Below the pieces are notes generated by a model, which saw only the letters and a program-made list of their open reading frames with translations, was not told the origin of the DNA and ran no database searches. A DNA stretch of 64,000 nucleotides from Tanypteryx hageni. Lineage: Eukaryota > Arthropoda > Insecta > Odonata > Petaluridae. The position numbers were made by a program, and so were the translations under genes. The DNA is taken from NCBI GenBank assembly GCA_028673005.1, contig CM054115.1:53085738-53149737 (forward strand), read 5' to 3'. Below, in pieces: positions 34,811 through 46,438 of this stretch (positions are counted from its first letter, which is position 1; each line of letters starts with the position of its first letter).

Positions 34811-34908
34811 GTCATACCCCCTAGCCCCCAATTTCCCATAACCCCTGGCCCTCGCCAACTACGGGTTAAGTCAGCAACGTAACCCCTGCGGTTGGCGAGG
34901 GACCACTG

Positions 34909-37900
34909 TTAGCCAAAATTGTATATTCGGACTAATTTACAACACGCGGTGCGGCAAAAATAACCGAGTGCTTTCTGAGATAAAGTTTAATAACCTTAAA
35001 AAGATTCGAAATTTAAAAGAAATTGTGTCAATTTTCAGTACAAAATTCATATTATAGAAAGCTTTCTTTATGACCTATAAATTCCTGCAGACATACAGTT
35101 AAGTAACGAAAAAGCGTATCTTCTTTTTACGTAACGTCTTTCTCTTCAAATACGTTAATAAATTTTATATTACATGCATACAATTTGCATGCGTGAGTAT
35201 AGAAATTTTTTTCTGATATGTCACCATTCATATTTGTTATCATTTCCATCGGAAAGTTTTCGTTCTCCCAGGCTGAAATTCAAATTTAGTTAGTTTAGGA
35301 TTCATGATAAATCTAAATTCCTTAAAATAAATCCGCTTTATGCCTAGAAACTCCCAAAATACATTCATTAAAAGCATCAATCCACGGGGGCCATAAACAG
35401 TGAATGTGAAAAATAATATTTCGTTCGTTTTTAGAAAGCGCATAGCATATTTTGTGAAAGGGTTTTAATGTAACAAAAGATATCTTTTCAGGGACAATCC
35501 TCTCATTATACCGCGAAAATGGGTCGGGATGATCTCCTTTCGTTCACGTTCTCACGCGAAAAAGCACCTTCGACGCTGCTTCCTTTAGGATTATAAAAAA
35601 ATATATATTTATGGATATCTTCACCCACCCTTGGCAGCGTCGCGTGGCGACGAAAGCAATTAGGAAAAGAACGGTTTCGACCGAGCGACTATGGAAACGA
35701 CGACGACAATTGCGGGAGAAGAGGTTTGGAAACATTTAAAATAATTCAAGGTAAAGGAGTTTCCGTATGAAGCCCTATGACTTTTTCCTGCCTCAAACTT
35801 TTATATATTCTACTCTCTCCCACCCGTCCATTGTCTGAGCCAGGCGCATTTCCGTGTTTCTTCCGCATAGATCCTGGGGCTTGGTGAGAATGTGTTAAAA
35901 AATAAAAAAAGAAACGCGAAAAGTTGGAGAGGAACTTGCATCACACAGGGAGCGGCCCCTTAAAAAGAAAGAAAATAGGAGAAACGAAAATAAAACCAAA
36001 ATGCTTAGGATAGCGCGAAATCCCCTTTGAAATGCAATTCAACTCCCCGCAGACTTTATGCTCCCCGTGCCAACAGAGAGGAAACGGGAAATAAATGAAG
36101 ACGTTGACGCAAACGATTTCCCGTCGTCACTTTTTTTATTTTTTGAATGCCTCTTTCGTTGCCTTTAAATTGCTGACGACTTGGGTTCTCCGATAACTAC
36201 GGCAGCAATTTGCTTCTCCCTTTTGTTTAGAAGAAAACAGATAAACTATTTTTTAATCATTCCCAATTCTTTAGAGAAGTACAGATTGCTATTGGTTCGA
36301 TCTTCATACTTTTGTTTGTTGTCGTAACAAAATCTTTCGCATATATTAGATAAATAAAGGGAAGAAAGTGAAGTAAAGTACATATTCAAAGGGAAAGCTT
36401 ATTTTTCAGAAATGAAGTGGACAAGTAGGTAAACGATAGAGTGAAGTAGATGCCGTTTGTTATCATCAATAGTTCTTGTAGCTAGCTGTTTATTGTAATC
36501 AAACGTGGTATTCCAAAACGAAATCTAGCTTAACCAAGTCTTCTGTTTATTACTATCAGCAGCTTACTGTTATCATTTAAACCGATCCCTATTTTTATCG
36601 CATAAGCAGCATTTACTGTAATTGCAATCGATCGCGATGCATTAAATATTTAAGGAGTTGAGATATCTACATAAAAAATTAATATAAAACATCAAATGAA
36701 TTAAATGAGCTCCTTCATAATTACAAATTACGTTATATGCTTATTTAAAATTTGAGAATTGCATTGATACTGGGAGAAGGAAGCTGGAAGACTAATAGGG
36801 AATGCCTAACTACTTTTCATATTAATCTCCAATTTCTCTACCGATGATATTAATCAGTAGATCATAATATTCATTTTACACGAGGTATAATTGTAATTCT
36901 CAATTTCACAACCACGCAACAACCGACATTTCACGAAGTCCATATATTTTTTGATCACCTTATTCTATTATTCATGTGTACGAAGACAAAATTTATCGTT
37001 AGTAATGGAACATAATTTATTTCGGAAGAATGTAAAGTGTTAAAATTTTCATTTTTAAAATATGGAAGAACATACACGTTAGAAAATACGTAATGCATTT
37101 GAGGAATGGTTAGTGGGGAGGAATGATTAATAACAATAACTAATTTCAGGCAATATATTTATTTAAGTATATTTAAAAGGTTTTCAGTAAAGAATCTTTA
37201 TTTTTTCCACTTTGCGTAGATAATAATATTCTGTTCACGTCCACACGCTATTGTTGGGTCTGATGGCGCTATATTTTCTGTTATTCGAAGGAATTTGCAA
37301 TGTACCACATTCGCGGAACCGAAAATAATTTTATTATCTACTACGATTCTGCATCAGGATTGTTTTATATCTAACCATCTTTAAGATGTAAACATATTTC
37401 TCATTCAAAATGCACTGTGCATCCTTTTCTGGATAAAGCAGAACCGTGTAGAAGGATTTAGTTTTCTATAGAGGAATGCAGGAGGTTACATTTGAGCACC
37501 GTTTTGAGTTCACCATACAACAAATCACTTATATCGTATTCGACAATATTTCCCTTTATCCTTTCTCATAATCTCGATGCCTGTGAGAAATTTAATATTC
37601 GAAAATTCGTGTCAAAATAGTGCTAGAGCGAAATTGATGGCCATGCAATTTAAAGGGGATCTCCAAAAGGAAAACCGTGCTAAAAACGCGTAAGTCGATA
37701 CCGGGAAATTCACGAGACGAGTGTGTTACTGTTGGTTCAGAATGTTTTCGAGGTTTCTTCTAAAATCTAAACTTTTCCTTTCAGTTAACTGACATGATCT
37801 TCCCTTGTAGCAGCATGTGAAAAACAAAGTTCACCGCTAAAAAAGAAAACCTCTTCACCTCCAATTTTCGACACCGATAATCACGTAACCGCAATCTTTC

Positions 37901-40338
37901 GTGGCAAACACAAAGCTCTCCATCGGGCTATTACGCTCTTTGCCTCTTTCCTCCTTGCTTAGAGCACCCCACCTAATAAACTGGAAATCTCGCTAATGAC
38001 GGCCGGGAACGTTAAAAGTGTTTTGAGTGCCACTTTGCAGCGGCGGAAATCCAATCTGTAAATTGGATTTCGGTCCCTTCCCTTCCTTCAGCCGGTCAGT
38101 TCCGGAGGTCAATTGCTTAGCCTCCCCATCTTCTACCCAGTCACTCCTGCATTATGGAAAGGTTTTCCGCGCTGTTCGGAAAAAAATTAACGGGGATAAA
38201 TAGGTTTATGACGTCACTTAAATGTTCCTAATTGCAAATCGAGAGTAGTTGTTGTATTGATTGCGTACGAGGGCAATTCAATTTTTTAGCTAAGAATTGG
38301 TGGAAATTGTGATTGGTGAGTGTTGCGCCATAGCTATAGAGTGAGTTTATGTTATACACTGGAAACCATTGAAGATTCAATTACATAGTAGCATAAGATA
38401 AATACATGATCATCAAGAAGGTACTAGTTATTTTATTAGTAATACGGCTATTTAGTGGATAGTTTTACTAATTTTGGCGCTCTCGTATAAAGAAATGTTG
38501 ATTACCTACCCTAGCTGCCAAATAGCGACATCACAGAGAAAACAGCTCTTATTCCTAAAACATTTTTCAAATTCATTCCGTATCAATTTTATCCTTTTGT
38601 TGCGACTTTGTAATCTACATGTTACCGTAAAAGCGCAGCATTTCACATTATCTGAATTTATTTCCACCATTTGTTTCAAAACAGAATTGTTGCTGGAGCC
38701 CATCATCTCCGGTATGAAATCAATATGGCACATACACTCGCCGCTATCAAACTTGCGCTCTGAAAATTTTTAACAAGACGAAGAATAAACCAACGTATAA
38801 CAACTGTAAACGTGTCACTCGGCCCTCGTCCTTCGCCACGTAGATAGCGCGCTAAATATTTCACGATATGGCAATAAAACCTATTGCCTCGTTCAAGAAA
38901 AAACGAACGGAAATCAGCCTCCAAGTCACATTATAAACCGAGACGATTATTCCCTTCAATTATGACAAAGGACATAAAATTTCGCATCGCGCAACTGCAA
39001 CACGACACTTTTGGATTCCAGAACTCTGGTACATATTTAAAACAGGATCGTATCCTCCGTTAATCCCCTTTACTTATTAATAACTGCTTGCTGCTACTGC
39101 CCGGAACGTTGTTAAAAACCTCTTCCAGCGTTACGGGGGCGTAAACCATAATCGAAACGACGCCTCCCCTCCTCTCGCTGATTTTTTTTAGGTAAACATC
39201 CTTCCGTCCTAATAAGAATAGCCTTTGGCGTATGGGGTGGTCCGTGAAAAGTTTTTTAATCGTAGCGGGAAAGGAGCCAGGGATTTTCGCCTGTGTCGGA
39301 ACGGTCCTCGGAGACGGGGGGGGGGGGGGGGGAGGAAGAGGACAAGTCTTTCTTTACGACCGATGACGCCGTTGGAAGTAATGACACCCTCGGCTCTTCG
39401 TGGGACGGGCTACCGATTCTCGGTTTAAATATAAAAGTGTCCATCTCAAGGTAGACTGGAAGAAGTTTTTATTTTACTCGAGGTAGAGGGAGGGGAGAGA
39501 AAGGGGAGAGGGTTTATTTGGGCGGGCCTGATAATGATTCCCTTAATAATCTGCCTTAACAACAACAGTTATAATTTTTTATTGCCCATTGTTTAATAGA
39601 CATACTTCTTCTGCCCCATTACTCCCTCTTAGTTAACATTGTTAACGATACTAGTTGAATATTTACGCTGTAGTTTGGTGTTCTTCCTGCGTTATTTCAT
39701 TCAGAATCGATAAAAATAGGTAATTTTAAAACACGGCTACGTTTTATATGTTTTTTATTGCAACATTTATCGTAATGCAAGAAATCGGCTAAGACTGAGA
39801 ATTATGGATCAAATAAATGATACAAGTAACTCTTTAATAATATTAATGTTCTTTGAATTCTACGAGGAACAGTCACTTGATTTTTAGTTTAAGTGGTCCC
39901 CAATCATATCTTAAGGCTTTCATGGCCGTGGGAATTACTCGTAACATTAGTGAGTTACTTTAAAGAACAAAATACATTCTAATGTCTAGCTTCTAAAATC
40001 GTGGTATGAAAAGGATATTTTTACAAATGCATGGAAGGATTTTTATAACCAAACTTCCTATTTTACATTTCTAAAATTACCTCGGTTCATGACTCCCCCT
40101 TGTTATTCCCTTCGCTGAGAAAATCTCTCCTGTCTTTTCTTTCACGAAAATATCGGTAAATAAAGTTGCGTGACTTGGCAACTGCTCATTTTCTGTGGAA
40201 TTTAGCGATGGAGACAACGTTAGACGAACGAAATGAGAGCTAAATGACGTGCAACTGTTCCATGCAGTGAGAGAGACACATTATTTATTTGAACATGAAT
40301 TTCTTATCGCTCGCGGATGTTTATTTTACTGTCATTCA

Positions 40339-40342
<4 letters not shown>
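34909..40342. other. Long stretch with no recognisable feature
   Basis: About 5.4 kb without a supportable gene or repeat family. A G-run lies at about 39316-39333. Small open frames on both strands have no motif. Single-copy intronic or intergenic DNA is the simplest reading. Confidence 0.5.

Positions 40343-40396
<54 letters not shown>
40343..40396. repeat. (AT)n microsatellite
   Basis: An uninterrupted alternating TA run of about 54 bases directly 5' of the LINE remnant. Confidence 0.95.
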
Positions 40397-40400
<4 letters not shown>

Positions 40401-40431
40401 AGCCAGATAAACAAAAAGTTATCTGAATAAA

Positions 40432-42090
40432 CTAGACTTCTGATGAAGAAAGAAGGGAAATTAAAATCAATAATGACCCTAGGGAAATTATCCACAGAAA
40501 TAAAAAAGCTATATGGAAGTCTATAAAAGAAGATGTGAAGAAATATAATTATGCACTAATCGAAGAAGCTATAGAAAACAATAGAAGTTATTAAAAAATT
40601 CGGCAATATCTCTAGATTGATAATAGACGGCTGGTGGCAATGTTACTAAATAGAAGAAAGCAGGAATTTAATTCTAAATCGAGTTCAAGAAATGTACACG
40701 AAACTGTATGAAGATCCATTAACCAATGATGAAGTAAAGGAAGAAGAAAATACGCCAATCGAAAATATTCCAGATAATCTACCAGAAGATGAGATTACAC
40801 AATCAAAAGCATGAAGTTTGGAAAAGCATCTGGAATTGACGGCATCACAGCAGAAAAATTCAAGTCGACAAGTTACTGTATGGACGAAATTCTATTCAAG
40901 ATTTTTACGTTTTGCTTAAGGAAGAGAAATATACCGGTGCTGTGGAACCACGCAACCATCAGCCTTTTCCACAGGAAAGGTTGCATGGAAGATTTGAGTA
41001 AGTATCGGCCAATCAGCCCGCTCCTGGCAGTCTGAAAATTATCCATAGAGATTCTTACGATGCGCCTTCATATGCATTTTGATTTCGCTTAACTCGGAGA
41101 AAAAGCCGGATTTTGCAGTGGGTGTAATACGATTGATAATCAGTCGGACTAATAAGTACGAGTTGCTCCTCTGCTCCATAGACAACAAGAATGCATTCGA
41201 CTCTATTCGAAATTCTTCGGTGTTAAATGCAGTGAAAAATCAAGCGGTAAAAGAAACATACATTACATTAATCAAGAATACCTCAAAAAATGCGTAATCG
41301 TCTGCCCAATGGCATAAAAAACAAGTGCCTTTAAGACCGTAAAGTGAGTGAGGTAAAGAGATACCATATCTCCAAAATTATTCACAGCAGCTCTAGAAGA
41401 AGTATTTTAAACCGCCTAAGTGGTGTAAAACAAAGGTCATGTTTAACTCCTTTACAATTCCTGAGAAGATATCTAGCAGTGGAACAGAACTCGAAGAACT
41501 AGCAAATTACATTTACTTCGTTCAATTCACCACCACCGGCGGATCACTTCTTAGAGAAATCGACCGGAGAATGAAGATGACATGGAGTGCTTTTGGCAGG
41601 AATGCAAACATCTTCAAATCGAATATGCATCTTTCTAAAAAGGAGATTGGTATTACCAATTTTGTAGGCCAGTTCTAACCTACGGATGCGAAACATGGAC
41701 CATGAATGCCAGAACAATCCAGCGCTTACAAACAACATAGAGGGCCATGGAGAGATGTATGCTGAGATCATCCGAAGAGACCGCAAAATGAACGACTGGG
41801 TAAGAATAAAGACGGAAGTCTTTGACGCAATTAAAAGAGTAAATGCACTTCAGTGGCTGTGAGCGGGTCATATTGCTAGAAGAAATGATCTGCGTTGGAC
41901 GTCCAGTGTCATCAAGTGGATCCCAAAAAACATCAATAGACCGAAAAGAAGATCGAAAAACATGTAGGACAGAGAGCTTGCGAAGTTCTTAGGGCCAACT
42001 TGGAGGAGGGAGGCAGATGATAGAGAAAACTGGAGGTGTCTGAGGGAAGCCTCCATCCGTCAATGGATTGGAAAGGGCTGACGATGATGA
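40432..42090 (+). pseudogene. Old 5'-truncated RTE-like LINE
   Basis: Frame-hopping remnants in the expected order: REIIHRNKKAIWKSIKED (linker), GKASGIDGITAEKFK and NIPVLWNHATISLF and KYRPISPLL (reverse transcriptase N-terminal blocks; Met at 40811), NKNAFDSIR (catalytic motif A region), SPKLFTAALEEVF (motif B region), YGCETWTMNARTIQRL, and the C-terminal RASI(R)QWIGKG. It ends in gacgatgatgat, the simple tail typical of this group, and then (AT)n. Many stops and frameshifts are present and the YADD box is not legible. It is much older than the LINE at 9766-12924 and belongs to a different subfamily. Confidence 0.8.
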
Positions 42091-42106
42091 TATATATATA
42101 TATATA

Positions 42107-42343
42107 ACAACTTACGGAAAAGGAAAGGTAAAATGAATATATGGATGTCAACACGGTGTTGGGATGAGGAAACCCAGTGAGCACTCACCAATCAGATGAC
42201 TTCAGGTTGGCGAGGCCCCGGGGATGTCGAAGCGACACACGTAAAATAACACAAAAACACAGAAACATCACAAACGTAAAGCTTTCGGAACTACTCCTTC
42301 TTCAGCTACAGAGAGAGAACTCATCCCAACACCTTGTTGACAT

Positions 42344-42351
<8 letters not shown>
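42107..42351 (-). mobile_element. Inverted, diverged Penelope-like 3'UTR fragment
   Basis: Its reverse complement resembles the 3' untranslated region of the neighbouring PLE: ctgaagaagg...ccgaaagc, gtgtcgcttcgac, ggtgagtgctcactggg. It is itself bounded by a 32-base inverted repeat (42137-42168 against 42320-42351; one mismatch) and by (AT)n on both sides. PLE insertions often carry an inverted piece at the 5' side. The divergence indicates it derives from a different, older PLE copy or subfamily. Confidence 0.7.
42270..42310 (-). ncRNA. Hammerhead-like core in the inverted PLE fragment
   Basis: Minus strand: CTGAAGA, a weak stem II (gga...tcc), then GAAAGC. The two conserved core strings are intact but stem II is only about three pairs and stem III is unclear. 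Confidence 0.35.

Positions 42352-42403
<52 letters not shown>
42345..42403. repeat. (AT)n microsatellite at the PLE 5' boundary
   Basis: About 59 bases of alternating TA immediately upstream of the PLE 5' partial copy. It creates an artefactual Ile-Tyr run in the overlapping frame. Confidence 0.95.
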
Positions 42404-42405
<2 letters not shown>

Positions 42406-42412
42406 ATATATA

Positions 42413-43159
42413 TTGCCCTATCCACCTACCATCATCTTCTTTCTCGAGTCCCTCCACCAACATCACCTACCCCATCACCTCCAGAAGCAACTGCACCACC
42501 CGTAACGTCATTTACCTCCTTACCTGCACCCTTTGTCCCGCGTTTTACGTAGGCCTCACCAGCAATCCGTTAAACATCCGAATGAACGGTCACCGGAATA
42601 GCGTTTCTCTCAGACGCCCCCTCCCAGTTGCATTACATGCTAATACCCACAATGTTCCCTTTAATAGTTGCTACAATGTTAGGATTATTCGCGTTTTACC
42701 CTATGACACTCCTGCCCCCCTTCTCCGACACTGGGAACTAGCACATATCCATCTTCTCGACTCTTTCTCTCCGCCTGGCCTCAACCTCCGCTAACCCTAT
42801 TAGCCCCCTTACAATGTTTCCTTGTTACTTTGTAACTATTCGAACTCTACCTCATCACACTCCCTCTTTATTGGCTATCCACCCCTCCTACCCCCCACCT
42901 CCTCCAATCATCAACCTTCCCACATCACCCTGTCATTCCCCGCCCAGTGTGTCACTTTATGTTACTCTTTCGCTGAAGAAGGGCTTAGGCCCGATAAGCT
43001 TGCGTGTGTTTTTGTGTTCGTGTGTTTTACGTGTCTCTTCGACGCCCCCAGCAGCCTGCCAGCTTGGTCCTCAACTTGGTGAGTGTCCGCTGGGCTTCCC
43101 TCAACACCTTGTTGCCACCCTCATCATTACCTTTTCTTTTCCTTTAGTTAATATATATA
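42413..43159 (+). repeat. PLE 5' direct repeat (pLTR), copy 1
   Basis: It is identical, as far as can be read, to 45704-46450. It begins within the codon corresponding to residue 823 of the PLE protein, so it carries the whole GIY-YIG coding part and the 3' untranslated region, and it probably supplies the promoter of the full-length copy as in other PLEs (inference). Confidence 0.9.
42965..43005 (+). ncRNA. Hammerhead-like motif in PLE repeat copy 1
   Basis: CTGAAGA (42973-42979), stem II gggc/gccc with a ttag loop, then GATAAGC where a hammerhead would have GAAA. The extra or altered base makes this a near-hammerhead. It may be a variant or inactive. Confidence 0.35.
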
Positions 43160-43238
43160 CCGTCCTTTTTTCTCCTTTTTTGTCTATATCTTTACGTTTC
43201 TTTCCTGTCGTCTTTTCCTCTTATCTTTCTCTTCCACC
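43160..43238 (+). promoter_or_regulatory. PLE 5' leader before the ORF
   Basis: A pyrimidine-rich leader of about 80 bases lies between the partial copy and the ORF. The start codon sits in a strong Kozak context (ccaccatgg at 43235-43243). Confidence 0.5.
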
Positions 43239-46085
43239 ATGGAACTGACCCGTCTCCGTTATCATCTCCGTAGACACATTACCCTCAACTGCCAGATTGA
43301 ATTCCTCAACTCCTGCCTTGCACTTGGACTCACCCCCAAATGCCTCACCATCAGAATTCCTCTTTCAGGTCTTCCTCCCCCTATACGCGCTTCCCTAGCC
43401 CTCACGTATCACCTCGCCTCTATCCACATTATCCGTTCCACCATACACCATTATACCACCCTCTCTAACTCCCACTTCGCTAATTGTAAATCTCTCGTTC
43501 TTTATCTTCGTCATTCTTCGCAATCCATATCCGACCTTCGTGCCGCTTTCCTTCAAGCGGCTAATGATATCACCGCACATCGCAACAGACTTCTCCGTAA
43601 ACTCTCTCTGCTTTGCGTCCGGCACCTCAAACTTGGTCTTCCCCTTCCGTTCATAACAGCTGGCGAGGTCAACAAACCACCTCCTTCCCCGCCACTCATC
43701 GGTCAAACTCCCTGTCTTGCGGACCTCCTGGGATTCCCAACGCCACCATCACTTCATATCCTGAAAAAGACCCACACTTTCCTAACCCGCAAACCTTTGA
43801 AGCGCTCATATTTTTCGCACACTCCTGCCACCACCTCTTCATCTTGCCAACCAGATGAAGTCTTGAACCTTTCCTCCCACGTACTTACCCCTGCCGAGAA
43901 TGAACTCCTCTCACGCGGCCTTTCCTTTTGTCCCACCACCAAATTTGATCATTTTCGCCTCCTTGCCGACGTCCAGTCCTTTGCCCGCACACTACGTCTA
44001 AAAACTAACCCTCCCAAAGAAGACTCTCTCACCTCTGCCAACCCAAAACTCCCTCCCGGCCTCCCACCTACCTTTTCCATCTTCAAACCTCCTTCCCAAT
44101 ACATTCCACCCACCCTTCCTTCCCTACACCCGGTCGAACAATACCTCAATTATATCCTTTCCAGAATCTCCCAACCTAACTTTTCCGATCTTATCGACCA
44201 TACAGATAATCTTACCAGACGTGAAAGGCATGCCATTTCCACACTCAAACATCTTGACCATATCATCATCCTCCCTGCCGACAAGGGCACCACCACGGTT
44301 GTGATGGATCGCGCCAAATATAACGAGGAAGCCGAGCGCCAACTTTCTGACGAAACCTCTTACCATCACCTTACTTCCAACCCCACAGACCACCACTCCT
44401 ACCAATTTTCGTCCTATCTTCATTCCTCAGGCAAACAGGAAGGCCTTTCCGATTCCGCCATTGCTCTAATGATCCCCAACAAACCCCGCACACCCACATT
44501 CTACCTTCTCCCTAAAATCCATAAACCCAACATCCCCGGCCGCCCCATTGTTGCCAGCTTTAATTCCCCTACAGAACGCATTTCCGCCTTCGTTGACTCC
44601 CACCTACAACCTCTCATTCGTCAATTCCCTTCCTTCATCCAAGACACTAACCACTTTCTCAAACGTCTCAAACACCTCCCCTTTCCTCTCCCACCCAATA
44701 CCATTTTGGCCACTATCGATGTCTGTTCCCTCTACACAAACATCCCCCACGATGATGGACTCTCTGCCCTTAGTAAACTCCTGGACTCAAGACCACCCGA
44801 CGCAAGACCTTCCTCCCATTTCTTATTAGACTTGGCAGCAATGGTGCTCAAATTGAACAACTTCTCTTTCGATGGTCGTCACTACCTTCAAATTAGAGGC
44901 ACTGCGATGGGCACCCGAATGGCGCCTTCATACGCCAATTGCTACCTTGGAGAATGGGAAAGACTCTTCCTCAACGTTCCACTCAGACCACTTTTGTGGC
45001 TGAGATACATCGACGATGTCTTCCTCATTTGGACGCATGGACCTGACTCTCTCCTTTCCTTTCTCTCGCGTCTCTCCTCCCATCCTTCACTGTCCTTCAC
45101 CCACCAATCCTCTACCTCCCACATCACATTCCTGGATGTCGATCTTTACCTTCAAGACAGCCAAATCCGCACCTGTGTTCACATCAAACCCACCAACAGC
45201 CTCCAATACCTCCACTTTGATAGCTGCCATCCCCTTCATACCAAAACCTCTATCCCCTATGCCCTTGCTCGTCGAGGATGGAGGCTTTGTTCCGATAGAG
45301 CATCCCTTCTAGAGTATTACTCTGTCCTCGAGGATGCTCTTCTCAAACGTGGTTACCCTCCAGTCTTGGTCCGCGAACAGATCCATAGGGCGATGACGCC
45401 TACCCACATTGGATCTCATCCTCACACACCCACTATTCCTGCATCTACCCCTCCACTCACTCTTACGACACTTTTCCATCCTGGTATCCACGAAGCTCTC
45501 AAAACAATCCTTCATGCTGCCCACCCAATTCTTACCTCTTCCTCCCATCAGTCCCTCTTTATCAACCTTTTTGCCAATCCTCCGCTCCTCTCCTTCCGCC
45601 GGCCCCCAAATTTGGGAAATATCTTGTGGAGGAAGGATCTTCCCACTTCTACCACGCTTCTTGCAATAGGTTCCCACCCCTGCGGAAAACCTCGCTGCCT
45701 CACTTGCCCTATCCACCTACCATCATCTTCTTTCTCGAGTCCCTCCACCAACATCACCTACCCCATCACCTCCAGAAGCAACTGCACCACCCGTAACGTC
45801 ATTTACCTCCTTACCTGCACCCTTTGTCCCGCGTTTTACGTAGGCCTCACCAGCAATCCGTTAAACATCCGAATGAACGGTCACCGGAATAGCGTTTCTC
45901 TCAGACGCCCCCTCCCAGTTGCATTACATGCTAATACCCACAATGTTCCCTTTAATAGTTGCTACAATGTTAGGATTATTCGCGTTTTACCCTATGACAC
46001 TCCTGCCCCCCTTCTCCGACACTGGGAACTAGCACATATCCATCTTCTCGACTCTTTCTCTCCGCCTGGCCTCAACCTCCGCTAA
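43239..46085 (+). CDS. Penelope-like reverse transcriptase with GIY-YIG endonuclease, intact
   Basis: This is a 948-codon uninterrupted frame, the usual length for the family. Residues 1-340 are a poorly conserved N-terminal region. From 345 the PLE reverse transcriptase core runs: LPADKGTTTVVMD, YLLPKIHKPN from 422, TIDVCSLYTNIPHDDG from 492 (catalytic Asp 494), QIRGTAMGTRMAPSYANCY from about 551, and YIDD at 590-593 (catalytic Asp pair). A cysteine cluster CGKPRCLTC (815-823) precedes the GIY-YIG nuclease: VIY at 854-856, YVG at 867-869 and the NIRMNGHR helix. All recognisable catalytic residues are present, so it is a candidate active element. The protein should nick the target and prime reverse transcription of its own RNA in the nucleus. 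Start chosen for its Kozak context and the in-frame stop-free run. Confidence 0.95.
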   Translation: MELTRLRYHLRRHITLNCQIEFLNSCLALGLTPKCLTIRIPLSGLPPPIRASLALTYHLASIHIIRSTIHHYTTLSNSHFANCKSLVLYLRHSSQSISDLRAAFLQAANDITAHRNRLLRKLSLLCVRHLKLGLPLPFITAGEVNKPPPSPPLIGQTPCLADLLGFPTPPSLHILKKTHTFLTRKPLKRSYFSHTPATTSSSCQPDEVLNLSSHVLTPAENELLSRGLSFCPTTKFDHFRLLADVQSFARTLRLKTNPPKEDSLTSANPKLPPGLPPTFSIFKPPSQYIPPTLPSLHPVEQYLNYILSRISQPNFSDLIDHTDNLTRRERHAISTLKHLDHIIILPADKGTTTVVMDRAKYNEEAERQLSDETSYHHLTSNPTDHHSYQFSSYLHSSGKQEGLSDSAIALMIPNKPRTPTFYLLPKIHKPNIPGRPIVASFNSPTERISAFVDSHLQPLIRQFPSFIQDTNHFLKRLKHLPFPLPPNTILATIDVCSLYTNIPHDDGLSALSKLLDSRPPDARPSSHFLLDLAAMVLKLNNFSFDGRHYLQIRGTAMGTRMAPSYANCYLGEWERLFLNVPLRPLLWLRYIDDVFLIWTHGPDSLLSFLSRLSSHPSLSFTHQSSTSHITFLDVDLYLQDSQIRTCVHIKPTNSLQYLHFDSCHPLHTKTSIPYALARRGWRLCSDRASLLEYYSVLEDALLKRGYPPVLVREQIHRAMTPTHIGSHPHTPTIPASTPPLTLTTLFHPGIHEALKTILHAAHPILTSSSHQSLFINLFANPPLLSFRRPPNLGNILWRKDLPTSTTLLAIGSHPCGKPRCLTCPIHLPSSSFSSPSTNITYPITSRSNCTTRNVIYLLTCTLCPAFYVGLTSNPLNIRMNGHRNSVSLRRPLPVALHANTHNVPFNSCYNVRIIRVLPYDTPAPLLRHWELAHIHLLDSFSPPGLNLR

Positions 46086-46438
46086 CCCTATTAGCCCCCT
46101 TACAATGTTTCCTTGTTACTTTGTAACTATTCGAACTCTACCTCATCACACTCCCTCTTTATTGGCTATCCACCCCTCCTACCCCCCACCTCCTCCAATC
46201 ATCAACCTTCCCACATCACCCTGTCATTCCCCGCCCAGTGTGTCACTTTATGTTACTCTTTCGCTGAAGAAGGGCTTAGGCCCGATAAGCTTGCGTGTGT
46301 TTTTGTGTTCGTGTGTTTTACGTGTCTCTTCGACGCCCCCAGCAGCCTGCCAGCTTGGTCCTCAACTTGGTGAGTGTCCGCTGGGCTTCCCTCAACACCT
46401 TGTTGCCACCCTCATCATTACCTTTTCTTTTCCTTTAG

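Larger units (their letters stand above)
30834..34908. mobile_element. pogo/Tigger-like MITE, split by a hAT insertion
   Basis: Left end cagcagttcctcgccaaccg (30834) and right end, on the other strand, cagtggtccctcgccaaccg (34908), share the core ccctcgccaaccgcag. TA lies beside the left end and one base off the right end. The termini resemble Tc1/mariner-superfamily pogo/Tigger ends. Without the 3.78-kb hAT insertion plus duplicated site it would be about 290 bp and non-coding. A third ccctcgccaac at about 34851 lies close to the right end. Confidence 0.6.

Noticed and set aside
40440..40480. Hammerhead core from ctgatga ... gaaa
   Set aside because: No stem II between the two strings, and the sequence is explained as LINE linker coding sequence.
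42177..42794. 205-codon frame that includes the GIY-YIG domain as a separate gene
   Set aside because: It joins the inverted relic, an (AT)n run and the 5' partial PLE copy; the conserved half is the duplicated end of the PLE ORF, not an independent gene.
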